This document shows positions 33,892-43,170 of a DNA stretch of 45,268 nucleotides, one piece after another; the stretch's first letter is position 1, and each line of letters opens with the position of its first letter. The notes under the pieces were generated by a model that was not told the origin of the DNA, did not search any database, and worked only from the letters and a program-made list of their open reading frames with translations. The position numbers and the translations under genes are program-made. The stretch comes from Rhodococcus maanshanensis NBRC 100610 (GTDB taxonomy: Bacteria; Actinomycetota; Actinomycetes; Mycobacteriales; Mycobacteriaceae), in NCBI RefSeq assembly GCF_001894865.1, contig NZ_BCXA01000054.1, forward strand, positions 1 to 45,268. The letters run 5' to 3'.

Positions 33892-33931
33892 GACCCTGCG
33901 GAGCGCGCGGGCGGTCAGTAGTGTCCCGGAC

Positions 33932-34618
33932 ATGAGCAGACGCTGGTGGGTACTCGGCGGGATCGCGGTCGTCGCGGTGCTCGCGGTCGTCGCGGGGCCG
34001 TGGGTGTACGGCACCTGGATCGCCGAGGACGACGCGCCCGCCGCCTCGGTGTCCACCTCCGGCGCACAGCCCGCGACCGGGGAGGTGAACGGGCGATGGG
34101 TGGTCGACGCAGGCCTCCCGCCGAACGAGACCGCCGCCGGCTACACGGTGCACGAGATCCTCAACGGCGCCAGCGTCACCGTGGTCGGCTCCACCGGGGA
34201 GGTGAGCGGCTCGGCGACCGTCGAGGCCGAGAAGCTGACGGCGGGCGAGATCACCGTGCAGGTCGCCTCCATCGCGACCGACGACCCCCGCCGCGACGGG
34301 CAGTTCGACACCCGCGTGATGTCGACCGGAGAATTTCCCACCGCCACCTTCGTCGTCGACGGCCCGGTGGATCTGTCCGGCCTGCCGCGCGACGGCACCA
34401 CCGGAACCGTCACCGCGACAGGAACCCTGACCATCAAGGGGGTGGCTCGGCCGGTGACCGTCGATGTCGAGGTGCTCCGGTCGGGCGATTCGCTGGTCGC
34501 CTCAGGCAGCATCCCGGTCACGTGGACCGACTTCGGTGTGCAGCCCCCGTCGCTCGGGTTCGTCACGGTCGACGGATCCGGGACCGTCGACTTCCTGGTC
34601 AGCCTGCGACGGGCCTGA
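33932..34618 (+). CDS. YceI family protein, membrane-anchored
   Basis: 228 residues. One N-terminal membrane anchor (about 5-27) is followed by the YceI lipocalin-like beta-barrel from about 50 (GRWVVDAGLPPNETAAGYTVHEIL, DPRRDGQFDTRVMSTGEFPTATF, GTLTIKGVARPVTVDVEV). Family members bind isoprenoid or amphiphilic molecules. It should be exposed outside the membrane. TAGTGT at 33919-33924 is 7 bases before the ATG (leaderless-type start). Its last 20 bases overlap the convergent gene ending at 34599. Confidence 0.88.
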   Translation: MSRRWWVLGGIAVVAVLAVVAGPWVYGTWIAEDDAPAASVSTSGAQPATGEVNGRWVVDAGLPPNETAAGYTVHEILNGASVTVVGSTGEVSGSATVEAEKLTAGEITVQVASIATDDPRRDGQFDTRVMSTGEFPTATFVVDGPVDLSGLPRDGTTGTVTATGTLTIKGVARPVTVDVEVLRSGDSLVASGSIPVTWTDFGVQPPSLGFVTVDGSGTVDFLVSLRRA

Positions 34619-34991
34619 GCGAGCGGGACTCGAGGCCCACCGCGACGGCCAGCGCCGCCAGCGCGCCCACGTCCACCGCACGCACCCGGGACGACTGCGG
34701 GTTCGTCGGTCCCACCGCCGCGGTCAGCGCGACGTAGCTGCCCATGCTCGTCGCGGCGGCGGCGACGGTGGGGACCCGGAACGACGGTACGAACGTGCCG
34801 GCCAGCAGTCCGCCGCCGACGATCGCCAGCAGCGCGGCGCGGTGGCGCAGCAGCAGTTCCATATCGGGGTCGGCCACCCGCACGCCGTAGAGGGACTCGA
34901 CCCGCGACGCCGACAGCGCCGCGGCGCCGGGCGCCAGGTTGACCAGCCCGACCCCGACCAACAGTGCCCGTGCGATCCGATCGGCCCACAT
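34599..34991 (-). CDS. small four-helix membrane protein
   Basis: 130 residues with four hydrophobic segments (about 6-26, 44-62, 70-90 and 105-122). ATG 34991 has GGAAGGGG upstream. The family is not recognised with confidence; it may belong to one of the small DUF-type membrane families that often sit beside transcription factors. It is divergent from the AraC regulator, with 33 bp between the starts, and overlaps the yceI-like gene tail to tail by 20 bp. Confidence 0.72.
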   Translation of the reverse strand: MWADRIARALLVGVGLVNLAPGAAALSASRVESLYGVRVADPDMELLLRHRAALLAIVGGGLLAGTFVPSFRVPTVAAAATSMGSYVALTAAVGPTNPQSSRVRAVDVGALAALAVAVGLESRSLRPVAG

Positions 34992-35024
34992 GGTTGCCCC
35001 TTCCGTGGTGGTTGTTGTGTCAGC

Positions 35025-35807
35025 ATGGCGGTTGTGGACCGGCCGCCGCTTCCAGAAACGTGCGCTGCACCCCCGGCGCCCGCGCTGTGGGTCGGGTACG
35101 GGCACGCCGTCTATCTCGGACCCTCGCTGCGGCTGGAACCGCACTCGACGGCGGTCTACTGCCTGGCGGTCGGCGTGGATGCGCCCCTGACCCTGCGGGT
35201 GGACGGGAGCGCCGACGTGGTGCTCCGGTCGGTGCTCGTGCCGCCGCGGGCGGTGCACCAGATCGTCGCGACAGGGGAGCGAATGTTGTTCTGCTACTTC
35301 GACCCCGGCTCGGCGCGGGCGGGCGGGTGCCTCGAGCGGATGGCGGCGGCGCAGGGCGGGTTCGGGAGCGGGCACCGGGCCGAAGCGGAGCTGGTCGGGC
35401 TCTGTGGCGCCCCTGCCCTCGATGCACTCGGCATCCTGGACGCGGCGTCCGGCCCGGTCCTCGGTCCGGTCGACGAGCGGATCGACGGCGTGATCCGGTC
35501 GATCCGGGCGCAGCCGGGGTCGCCGGTCTCCGCGGCGGAGTTCGCCAGGGACACGCACCTGTCGACGCCCTATTTCCTCCGACTGTTCGCCGCCGAGACC
35601 GGCACCAGCTTCCGGCGCTACCGGCTGTGGGCCCGGATGCTGCACGTCGCGACGGCGGTGTCGAAGGGCTCGGATCTGACCCGCGCCGCCGTCGACGCAG
35701 GCTTCGCGACCCCCTCACATTTCAGCGACGCGTTCCGTCGGATGTTCGGTCTGACCGCGACCGCCCTGCTGACCGGCGGGGTCGAGATCGTGGTCGACGG
35801 ACCGTGA
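35025..35807 (+). CDS. AraC family transcriptional regulator
   Basis: 260 residues. The N-terminal cupin-like sensing part spans about 1-150. The C-terminal AraC/XylS domain with two HTH motifs is at about 165-255 (VSAAEFARDTHLSTPYFLRLFAAETGTSFRRYRLWARM, then AAVDAGFATPSHFSDAFRRMFG). It lies head to head with the small membrane protein gene; the shared 33-bp gap makes that gene the likely target. Confidence 0.9.
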   Translation: MAVVDRPPLPETCAAPPAPALWVGYGHAVYLGPSLRLEPHSTAVYCLAVGVDAPLTLRVDGSADVVLRSVLVPPRAVHQIVATGERMLFCYFDPGSARAGGCLERMAAAQGGFGSGHRAEAELVGLCGAPALDALGILDAASGPVLGPVDERIDGVIRSIRAQPGSPVSAAEFARDTHLSTPYFLRLFAAETGTSFRRYRLWARMLHVATAVSKGSDLTRAAVDAGFATPSHFSDAFRRMFGLTATALLTGGVEIVVDGP

Positions 35808-35849
35808 TCGTCAGGGCGTCAGGTCGCGGCCCTCAAGGCCGGGGCACCC

Positions 35850-38150
35850 TCAGTCATGCTCGCCGTGCTTGTGCTGGAGGACCAAGACCGCGATCTGTAC
35901 GCGCGAGGAGAGCCCCAGTTTGGCCAGGATGTGTTCCACGTGTCCGTTCACCGTGCCCGTTGAGATTGCCAGTCGGTCGGCAATGTCCCTGTTGGTCAGG
36001 CCTTCGGCGATCAGATCGGCGACCTCGCTTTCTCGTTCGGTCAGACCGGCCAGGTGTCGAGCGGTCGGGGTCTCCTCGGGTGATTGCTCTCTCAGGGCAA
36101 AGGCGATCGCGCCGCCGAAGTCCAACGCGCCGCCCTCGCGGTAGGCAGCCTCGTACCCGGGCACGCCGAGTGTCCCACTGACATTCCGCGTGAACTCGTC
36201 CGGATGGACATGGAGGTCGGGGAAGCGCACCGTGACAGTGCCTGCGGCACGGCCGAGCGCATCGGAGGCTCCCATCAGCACGGCGGCCCGCCGCGGTTCG
36301 TGCTGCTCGCTGGCTATCCAGGCCAGAGTCTGTAGACAGGTCACCGCCGAACCCGGGTCCTCTCCCGCCCGCATCAACCGAAGTGCCTCCTCGAGACATT
36401 CCACCGCGCGATCGTTGTCACCCTGACCCCGCACAGCGGTTGCGATCGACAGCAGCGCATACGACCGGTACACCGTCCCGCCGTGCGCTTCGTTGGCGGC
36501 AAGAACCTGCTCGTGGCACGCGACCGCCTCTGCGACCTGGCCGCGTGCCTGGCGGGCCAAACCGAGTACCAACAGCGCCTCGACGAGCCGCCTGAAGTCC
36601 CCGCGTGCCCGGGAGATTTCGACGGCCTCTTCCAGGGGTGCCAGGTCTCGATCGATCTCACCGCGGTGGAGCGCGATGAATGTCTCGATGATCACGGCGT
36701 CGACGTGCAGGATCGGGTCTTCTCGCTGCGCATCGAGGGCGCGGCCTTCCTCGAGTCGAGAGGTCGCGGCTTCCAGGTCCCCCTGGGTCGCGGCGAGGAT
36801 GGAGGCGTTGTACAGCGCATTGGCCCGGTGTACGGAGGGCTCATCGGACGTCCGTGCCAGAGCCCGGTCGAGCCACCGTCGCCCCTCGCTGAGGAGCCCA
36901 CGGGAGAGCCAGAATTTGCCCATGGCCGCGGCGATCCGAAGTGCGCTCTCGCCGGACTCGGACAGGCTGACCTCGAGTGCCTCGCGCAGGTTCGGCAGCT
37001 CTCGGGCGAGGCGTGCGGTCCACTCGAGCTGGTCCGGACCGCTCCACGCGGCGTCCGCCTCCAGCGCCAACTGCAGGTACCAGTCCAGGTGTCGCCGGCG
37101 CAGGGCCAGTTGCTGGCCGGCGTCGTCGAGCTTCTCGCGGCCGAAGTCCCGCACGGTTTCCAGCAATCGGAAGCGAACCCCACCGCCCGATTGCTCACGG
37201 ATCAGGATCGACTTGTCGACGAGAGACGCCAAGGTATAGATCAGGTCCTGCTCTGCCCCGTCCTCGGCGCACACGGCCTCTGCCGTGTCGAGGTCGAGAC
37301 TGCCGGCGAACACCGACAGCCGAGCCCACAATTGTTGTTCGGCGGGCGTGCAAAGGTCGTAACTCCAGCCGATGCACCATTGCAGGGTCTGCTGCCTGGT
37401 CGGAGCGTTCCTGCGGCCGCGGGTCAGCAGGGTGTATCGGTCGGTGAGCCGCTGGAGGATCTGCTCGGGTGAGAGCACTTTCAGCCGCGCCACCGCCAGC
37501 TCGATCGCCAACGGTAGCCCCTCCAGCCGGGTGCAGACCTGTGCGACGGTGTCGACGTTGTCGCCGGTGAGTTCGAAATCCGGGAGCACGAACGAGGCCC
37601 GTTCGGCGAACAGTGACACGGCATCGAAATGAGCCGAGTTCCGAAGCGAGAGTGGGCGGTCCGCTGGTGGCGTCGTCAGGGGGGCAACCCGAACCACGGA
37701 CTCACCGCCGACGGTGAGCGGTTCCCTGCTGGTGGCGAGGATGTGGAGCTTCGGGCAGGTGGTCAACAGCTTCTTGGCGAGCTCGGCCACGGCCTCGATC
37801 AGCTGCTCGCAGTTGTCCAGGATGAGAAGTCCCGTGCCCGGGTACAGGACCTCGACAAGCACCTCGAGCAGAGGGCGGGCTGAGCGATTGTTCACCCCGA
37901 CGCTGGTGGCGACCAGCTCGACCACCAACGTCGGATCGCGCAGCTCGCCGAGTTCGACCAGCCACACCCCATCGGGATAGGCCCTCCGCTCCGCCTCGGC
38001 CGCGCTGAGGGCGAGCCTGGTCTTGCCGACCCCCCCGATGCCGGACAACGTCACCAGACGGGAGGTCGACAGGGCTTTGCGTACCTCGGACAGTTCTGCT
38101 TTGCGGCCGACGAAGCTGGTCAGCTCCATCGACAGTGTTCCCACACTCAC
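35850..38150 (-). CDS. LuxR family regulator with AAA/NB-ARC-like ATPase
   Basis: 766 residues. The ATPase domain has Walker A GIGGVGKT (37-44) and Walker B LLILDNCEQ, then LATSREPL and LPLAIELA as in the actinobacterial AfsR/LuxR-type ATPases. Helical repeat-like segments occupy about 330-640, and a LuxR HTH closes the protein (LTERESEVADLIAEGLTNRDIADRLAISTGTVNGHVEHIL, about 700-745). Such proteins are signal-gated activators; the signal and targets are unknown. GTG 38150 or ATG 38129 may be the start. Confidence 0.92.
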   Translation of the reverse strand: MSVGTLSMELTSFVGRKAELSEVRKALSTSRLVTLSGIGGVGKTRLALSAAEAERRAYPDGVWLVELGELRDPTLVVELVATSVGVNNRSARPLLEVLVEVLYPGTGLLILDNCEQLIEAVAELAKKLLTTCPKLHILATSREPLTVGGESVVRVAPLTTPPADRPLSLRNSAHFDAVSLFAERASFVLPDFELTGDNVDTVAQVCTRLEGLPLAIELAVARLKVLSPEQILQRLTDRYTLLTRGRRNAPTRQQTLQWCIGWSYDLCTPAEQQLWARLSVFAGSLDLDTAEAVCAEDGAEQDLIYTLASLVDKSILIREQSGGGVRFRLLETVRDFGREKLDDAGQQLALRRRHLDWYLQLALEADAAWSGPDQLEWTARLARELPNLREALEVSLSESGESALRIAAAMGKFWLSRGLLSEGRRWLDRALARTSDEPSVHRANALYNASILAATQGDLEAATSRLEEGRALDAQREDPILHVDAVIIETFIALHRGEIDRDLAPLEEAVEISRARGDFRRLVEALLVLGLARQARGQVAEAVACHEQVLAANEAHGGTVYRSYALLSIATAVRGQGDNDRAVECLEEALRLMRAGEDPGSAVTCLQTLAWIASEQHEPRRAAVLMGASDALGRAAGTVTVRFPDLHVHPDEFTRNVSGTLGVPGYEAAYREGGALDFGGAIAFALREQSPEETPTARHLAGLTERESEVADLIAEGLTNRDIADRLAISTGTVNGHVEHILAKLGLSSRVQIAVLVLQHKHGEHD

Positions 38151-38267
38151 AGGAGGCCCGTTTCGGCAGAATCCACATCAACGACCATCTCGCAAGTATC
38201 GACCACCGGTCAAGAATGTCCCGTTGCAGTACCAGTACCGCCGTGGTCGAGGGTGGGAGCGGAACTC

Positions 38268-39230
38268 CTACTTCACGTTCGGGAAGAACGGGTCGACGGG
38301 GAAACAGGGCACCGGTGTCTGGTGATCGGGATCGAGGGCGTTGAGCACGAACCGCCAGGCCCTCTCGCTGTAGAGCGACGAGAGGTGTTCGGACTTGTCC
38401 GCCGTGCAGCCGTCCTGCAGCAGGATGTTCGTGACGTTCGCGCCCGTCAGGAACTGTTCGGTGTACGGGGTCACGATCTCGTCGTACCTGGTCACGATCG
38501 TCGTGTACCGGACACCGGGCCGGGTGTCGCCGTTGCCGTAGGTCTGCCGCATCAGGTCGGAGTCGGTCGCCTGCTGGGTCAGGGCCGGGGTGAGTTCGGT
38601 GAGCACGTCGTAGAAGGCGCGGCCCACCGGCGGGACGAGGCTGCGGACATAGACACCCCCGCTGAGCGTGGTGCCGTGGGCGCTCGGCGAGATACCGATC
38701 TGCTTGTCCACCTTCTGATCGCCGCCGAGGGCGTTGAGGTAGTAGTGCGAGAGCACGCCGCCGCCCTGCGAGTGGCCGACGAGGTCGACCTTTGTCGCGC
38801 CGGTGGCCGCGAGCACCCGGTCGACGGTGCCGGACAGCACCCGTGCCGATTCGCGGATGTCCCCGAGCGCCTGGATCGGGATCTCCGAAACCCAGACGGG
38901 GTTGCCGAAGTTGAACGTGTAGACGCAGTACCCGTTGTTGCGCAGGTAGGGCGCACCGGCCTGCCACGCGGACGCCTGCGTCGCGAAGGTCGGGTTCACC
39001 AGGACCACCGGGTTCGGGCGTGCGGCGGACGGTCGGCAGGCCGGGTCGTTCGCGCCCGGCGGCACCACCTCGGGGAAGGGCAGCGCGCGCAGCCCGGCGC
39101 CGAGGTCGAAGGGGACCGGGAGCGGCCCGCTCGCCGGTTCGGCCGCCGCGGTGCCGGTTCCTGCTGCGACGGCGGCCAGCAGGCCAATAAGCGCGAGGCC
39201 CGCCCGCAGACCTCGATCTCGGATTGCCAT
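38268..39230 (-). CDS. secreted triacylglycerol lipase/esterase
   Basis: 320 residues. The signal peptide is about 1-30, ending at AAAEPASG. This is an alpha/beta-hydrolase of the EstA/LipB-like lipase group: PVVLVNPTFATQASAW, the nucleophile in VGHSQGGG (Ser about 154), a RYDEIVTPY acid region and EHLSSLYSERAW near the catalytic His. Cysteines (ACRP, YCVY, GCTAD, PCFP) probably form disulfides. ATG 39230 is preferred because AGGGGA lies 6 bases upstream. It probably hydrolyses lipids outside the cell. Confidence 0.88.
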   Translation of the reverse strand: MAIRDRGLRAGLALIGLLAAVAAGTGTAAAEPASGPLPVPFDLGAGLRALPFPEVVPPGANDPACRPSAARPNPVVLVNPTFATQASAWQAGAPYLRNNGYCVYTFNFGNPVWVSEIPIQALGDIRESARVLSGTVDRVLAATGATKVDLVGHSQGGGVLSHYYLNALGGDQKVDKQIGISPSAHGTTLSGGVYVRSLVPPVGRAFYDVLTELTPALTQQATDSDLMRQTYGNGDTRPGVRYTTIVTRYDEIVTPYTEQFLTGANVTNILLQDGCTADKSEHLSSLYSERAWRFVLNALDPDHQTPVPCFPVDPFFPNVK

Positions 39231-39253
39231 CGGTTCCCCTGTCGTCACACCTT

Positions 39254-39269
39254 CTTACTTTTGAGTAAG
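39254..39269. promoter_or_regulatory. palindrome upstream of the lipase gene
   Basis: CTTACT-TTTG-AGTAAG, 6-bp perfect arms, located 24 bp before the lipase start. The position fits a repressor site over the promoter. No regulator gene is adjacent. Confidence 0.55.
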
Positions 39270-39313
39270 TTAACACGTGAAGTGTGACGCAGGCCATCAC
39301 CGCTACCGGGCGG

Positions 39314-40237
39314 TCATGGCGTCCATCCCGGCGGGCCGAACACGTACCCGAACCGTTCCCGCCACGACCCGGCGGCGCGCACGTCGCGGCCGATGGCGGC
39401 GTACTCGTGCCCCTGCAGGGTGAGGATGTTGTTGGTGCGCACCGGGGTGGTCAGCCCGTAGGTGGGGCGGTGCGTCTCGGGAGTGAAGGTGCCGAACATG
39501 CGGTCCCAGATGATCAGGATTCCTGCGTAGTTCTTGTCGAGATACTCGGGGTCGCAGCCGTGATGCACCCGGTGGTGCGACGGCGTGTTGAACACCAGCT
39601 CGACCGGCCGGGGCAGCCGGTCCACCCGCTCGGTGTGCACGAAGAACTGGTACACGAGGTTGATCGAGAACCCGACGAACACCATCCACGGCGGGATCCC
39701 GATGAGCGGCAACGGGATCCACATCAGGATCTCGCCGCTGTTGTTCCATTTCTGTCGCAGCGCGGTGGCGAAGTTGAAGTACTCGCTGGAATGGTGCGCC
39801 TGGTGGGTGGCCCACACGATCCGGGTGCGGTGGGCGATCCGGTGGTACCAGTAGAACAACAGGTCGACGCCGACGATCAGGATCGCCCAGGTGTACCAGG
39901 CGTCCACCGGCAGATGCCACGGCGCCAGATACGCGTAGATCGCCGCGTACCCGACCAGGGCGATGGCCTTCCATGCGGCGCTGGTCAACACGGACACCGC
40001 GCCCATCGAGATGCTGGTCCGCGCGTCCACGGCGTCGTAGCCGCCGCGCGGGGGATGGGCCCGCCCGTCCGCGCCGAATTCGGGCGCGGCGAGGTACCGG
40101 GCCGCCGTCCATTCCAGGGCGAGGAACAGGACGAAGAAGGGAATGGCGAACGCGACAGGGTCGCGCAACGGCCTCGGCAGCGAGTTCCACAATTCCGGCA
40201 GGGATTCCCACATGTAGAGCAGTGTGACCGGCGACAC
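39314..40237 (-). CDS. sterol desaturase/fatty acid hydroxylase family membrane protein
   Basis: 307 residues, with several membrane helices in the first 160 residues. The three His clusters of the di-iron centre are present: HRIAHRTRI, THQAHHSSEYF and SHHRVHHG. It probably hydroxylates or desaturates a membrane lipid. GTG 40237 gives the longest form; ATG 40213 (MWESLPELWN) is equally likely. It is separated from the convergent lipase by the short gap containing the palindrome. Confidence 0.88.
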   Translation of the reverse strand: MSPVTLLYMWESLPELWNSLPRPLRDPVAFAIPFFVLFLALEWTAARYLAAPEFGADGRAHPPRGGYDAVDARTSISMGAVSVLTSAAWKAIALVGYAAIYAYLAPWHLPVDAWYTWAILIVGVDLLFYWYHRIAHRTRIVWATHQAHHSSEYFNFATALRQKWNNSGEILMWIPLPLIGIPPWMVFVGFSINLVYQFFVHTERVDRLPRPVELVFNTPSHHRVHHGCDPEYLDKNYAGILIIWDRMFGTFTPETHRPTYGLTTPVRTNNILTLQGHEYAAIGRDVRAAGSWRERFGYVFGPPGWTP

Positions 40238-40304
40238 GGGGCCCTGTCACCGGATGTTCACCCCCCGTGATGCGGGCGCCGACATTTGCATCCACAATGA
40301 CCGG

Positions 40305-40769
40305 GTGAAACGCACTGTGACCGCCCTCGCACTCGGGGCCACTCTCCTTCTTGCCGGCTGCAGCTCCGAGGACACCTCGTCCGCGGCCGAGGCCTCCGCC
40401 GCTCCCACCACCACCTGCCCCGGCGACGCCAGCGCCGACGATCCCACCGCGACCGTGATCGCGAAGTCCGCGGCGCTGCCCTCCGGCGTCACCGTCGACG
40501 GTGCCGTCACCAAGCTGAACAGCGGACAGACCCCGTCGACCGTGGATCTCACGGTCCGGGTCTGCGCGAGCGACCTCGACGGCGACGCGCTCAAGGACAC
40601 CGCCTCCGCGATCGCCGTGATCGCCAAGCCGTCGCTGCTCGGATCCATGATCGGCGTGCTGACCGTCACGGAGGTCGGCGGAGACAGCGTCCACACGACC
40701 AACTTCCAGGCCGAGAACTGGGATCCGGCGCAGCCGGCCGACAGCCACCGGGCGGCCTGGACCAGCTAG
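40305..40769 (+). CDS. hypothetical lipoprotein
   Basis: 154 residues. The lipobox LLAGCSS (Cys at 19 or 20) follows a short signal peptide. The mature part is Ala/Thr/Asp-rich with two Cys (TTCPGD, VRVCAS) that may pair, and it ends in W-rich NFQAENWDPAQPAD. The family is unknown. GTG 40305 is chosen because the signal peptide then begins with VKRTV; CACAAT upstream may serve as a -10 for a leaderless transcript. Confidence 0.72.
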   Translation: MKRTVTALALGATLLLAGCSSEDTSSAAEASAAPTTTCPGDASADDPTATVIAKSAALPSGVTVDGAVTKLNSGQTPSTVDLTVRVCASDLDGDALKDTASAIAVIAKPSLLGSMIGVLTVTEVGGDSVHTTNFQAENWDPAQPADSHRAAWTS

Positions 40770-40785
40770 CCACTACGACAACGAG

Positions 40786-40827
40786 CAGGGCCCGCCCTTT
40801 CCGTGGTGACGGAAGGGGCGGGCCCTG
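40786..40827. terminator. bidirectional terminator, lipoprotein/MMPL genes
   Basis: The 18-nt arm CAGGGCCCGCCCTTTCCG (40786-40803) pairs with 40810-40827 apart from one T-G pair, around the loop TGGTGA. It stands between two convergent genes. Confidence 0.9.
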
Positions 40828-40848
40828 TGTGGTTCCGGCTCGGCGGGG

Positions 40849-43008
40849 TCAGACCCGCGCGGGCTCCAGATCCTCGTCGGGGCGGCTTGCGGTGACGGCG
40901 TCACCGTGCCCCGGCCACCAGGCCTTGTGGCCGAGCAGTGCGGTGATCGAGGGCACCAGGAACATCGACATCACGAACGACGAGAGCAGGATGCCAAGGG
41001 CGACAGCGAATCCCATCTCGGTCATGAAGGCGATCCCGGACAGCAGCATCGACCCGAAGGTGCCCGCCAGGATGATGCCGGCAGCGCCCACCGACGGCCC
41101 GCCGTGTGCGATGGCCAATCGGGCTGCCTCCCTTGGGCTTCGGCCCTCGCGTGCCTCCTCGCGGAGTCTCGCGATCATCAGGATGTTGTAGTCCGTCCCG
41201 ATCGCCACTACGAACAGATACAGCATGATCGGCAGCGAGAACGAGATGCCGGGCCGATCGCCGACCACGGTGAACAGGAACGCGGTCGCGCCCATGGTGG
41301 AGAAGAACACCAGCACCACCGACGCCATCAGGTAGAGCGGCGCCACCAGCGAACGCAGCAGCAGCGCAAGGATCAGCGCGATCAGCACGCCCGCCACCGG
41401 GAAGATCACCGACAGGTCGCGGTTGTTCGCGTCGCGGATGTCCGTGAACGCCGCGGTCGGCCCGCCGACCAGCACCTCGGTGCCCTCCGGTGCGGCGGTG
41501 TGCGCGGCCTCGCGCAGCGGGTCGATCGCGTCGAGCGCCTCGTTGGACTGCGGGCTGTAGTTCAGCAGCAGGTTGATCTGAGCGGTGCTGCCGTCCTTGG
41601 AGATCAGCGCGAAACCGCCGTCCGGCCCCGCGGGCATGGCGCCGCCGATGCCGGGTGCGGACGCCAGTTCGTGGGCGACCCGCTCCACCTCGGCCTTGTC
41701 CAACGCAGTGCCGTTCGTGGAGTGCAGGTACACCAGCGTCGGGTTGAGTGCGCCGGCGGGGAACCCGGACTGCAGGTCCTTGATGCCGCGCGCCGACTCG
41801 GTGGTCGACGGCAGCTGACCGAGCTGGTCGTAGTCCGTCTTGAAGCCGAACATGCCGAGCGCCATCACGACCAGCAGCCCGCCGGAGACGAGCGCGACCA
41901 CGCCGGGACGACGGCCGGTGAACGCGCCGAGCTTGGCGAAGACGGTGCCCTTGGGCTCCTTCTGCCAGGACTTCGACGGCCAGAACACCTTGGTGCCGAT
42001 CAGCGCCACGATCGCGGGGATCAGCGTCAGCGAGGCGAGCGCCATGATGCCGACGCCGATGGCCAGACCGGGGCCGAGGCTGCGGAACGCGCCGAAGATC
42101 GCGAGCAGCAGCGCGCAGAACGCCACGATGATGGCGCCGGCCGCGGAGGCGATGACCTCGCCGACCCGCTCGACCGCATTGATCAGCGCGGTGGTCTTCT
42201 CCTCGCCCGCGCGCAGCCGCTCACGGAAGCGGAACAGCAGGAACAGGATGTAGTCGGTGCCGACGCCGAACAGCACGACGGTCAGGATGATCTGCAGCGA
42301 CTGGTCGACCTGCAGGCCGGTGCCCTTCGCGACCAGGGCGATGATGCCGGGCGCGATGGACGAGACGATGCCGACCGAGACGATCGGCAGCAGGGCCGCG
42401 ACGGGACTGCGGTAGATGACCAGCAGCAGCCCGATGATCAGCAGGACCGTGACGATGCCGATGATCGCCTCGGCGTTCTTGAACGCCTCCTCGTTGTCGA
42501 CCATGAGCGCGGCGTCACCGGTGACCGACATCCGCAGGCCGCTGTCCGCGAGGGTCTCGCCGCCGATCTTGCGGATCTCCTTGACCGCCTCACCGACCGG
42601 CTTCTCGTCGGGCAGGCCCTGGAGTCCGACGCTGACCAGCTGGACTTCCTTGTTCTCGGCGAGCGCCTGCGGTCCCGTCTCGGCGCCGACGACCCGATCG
42701 ATACCGGTTGCGTTGATCGTGCCTGCCAGGCTCTCGACCTTGGCCTGGTCCTCCGCGGAGAGCTGCTGCCCGTCCTCGCGCTTGATGACGATGGTCGCCG
42801 TGGCGTCCTCGGATTTCCCGAACTGCTCCTCGGCGAGGTGCTGCGCCTGAATGGACTCGTAGGTATCCGGCAGGAATCCGGACTGCTCCTTGTTGAGCAC
42901 GTCGGTCAGCGTTGGCGCGAGCGCCACGACCGCGACGGCGGCGATGATCCACGCCGCAATGATCTTCCATGGATTGTGTACAACGAATCGAGCAAGTTTC
43001 CCGAACAT
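40849..43008 (-). CDS. MMPL/RND family transporter (YdfJ-like)
   Basis: 719 residues, the short MMPL type. It has an N-terminal helix (about 14-34), an extracytoplasmic domain, a first helix block (about 180-360, with GVGTDYILFLLFRFRE), a second extracytoplasmic domain and a second helix block (about 525-690, with VAIGTDYNILMIARLREE). The paired GTDY motifs are the proton-relay region of MMPL proteins. It probably exports a lipid or drug using the proton gradient. ATG 43008 has GGAGGGG upstream. It is divergent from a TetR gene, with an operator in between. Confidence 0.93.
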   Translation of the reverse strand: MFGKLARFVVHNPWKIIAAWIIAAVAVVALAPTLTDVLNKEQSGFLPDTYESIQAQHLAEEQFGKSEDATATIVIKREDGQQLSAEDQAKVESLAGTINATGIDRVVGAETGPQALAENKEVQLVSVGLQGLPDEKPVGEAVKEIRKIGGETLADSGLRMSVTGDAALMVDNEEAFKNAEAIIGIVTVLLIIGLLLVIYRSPVAALLPIVSVGIVSSIAPGIIALVAKGTGLQVDQSLQIILTVVLFGVGTDYILFLLFRFRERLRAGEEKTTALINAVERVGEVIASAAGAIIVAFCALLLAIFGAFRSLGPGLAIGVGIMALASLTLIPAIVALIGTKVFWPSKSWQKEPKGTVFAKLGAFTGRRPGVVALVSGGLLVVMALGMFGFKTDYDQLGQLPSTTESARGIKDLQSGFPAGALNPTLVYLHSTNGTALDKAEVERVAHELASAPGIGGAMPAGPDGGFALISKDGSTAQINLLLNYSPQSNEALDAIDPLREAAHTAAPEGTEVLVGGPTAAFTDIRDANNRDLSVIFPVAGVLIALILALLLRSLVAPLYLMASVVLVFFSTMGATAFLFTVVGDRPGISFSLPIMLYLFVVAIGTDYNILMIARLREEAREGRSPREAARLAIAHGGPSVGAAGIILAGTFGSMLLSGIAFMTEMGFAVALGILLSSFVMSMFLVPSITALLGHKAWWPGHGDAVTASRPDEDLEPARV

Positions 43009-43039
43009 GTGCCCCTCCACACCGCGTTCTGCAAGTTTG

Positions 43040-43055
43040 CCTACCGTGCGGTAGG
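43040..43055. promoter_or_regulatory. palindromic operator between mmpL-like and tetR genes
   Basis: CCTACCG-TG-CGGTAGG, perfect 7-bp arms, located 31 bp upstream of the transporter start and 115 bp upstream of the tetR start. It fits a TetR-type operator that controls the exporter, and perhaps the regulator itself. Confidence 0.75.
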
Positions 43056-43170
43056 TAGACTACGCACCCACGTGGGCGACGGACAACTGGAATGATTCGT
43101 CGCCGCGCTGTGTGGGGCCTTATGGTGCCGGTGTGTTCGGACCGGACCGAAGGAAGAGAGGTGGTCGACG

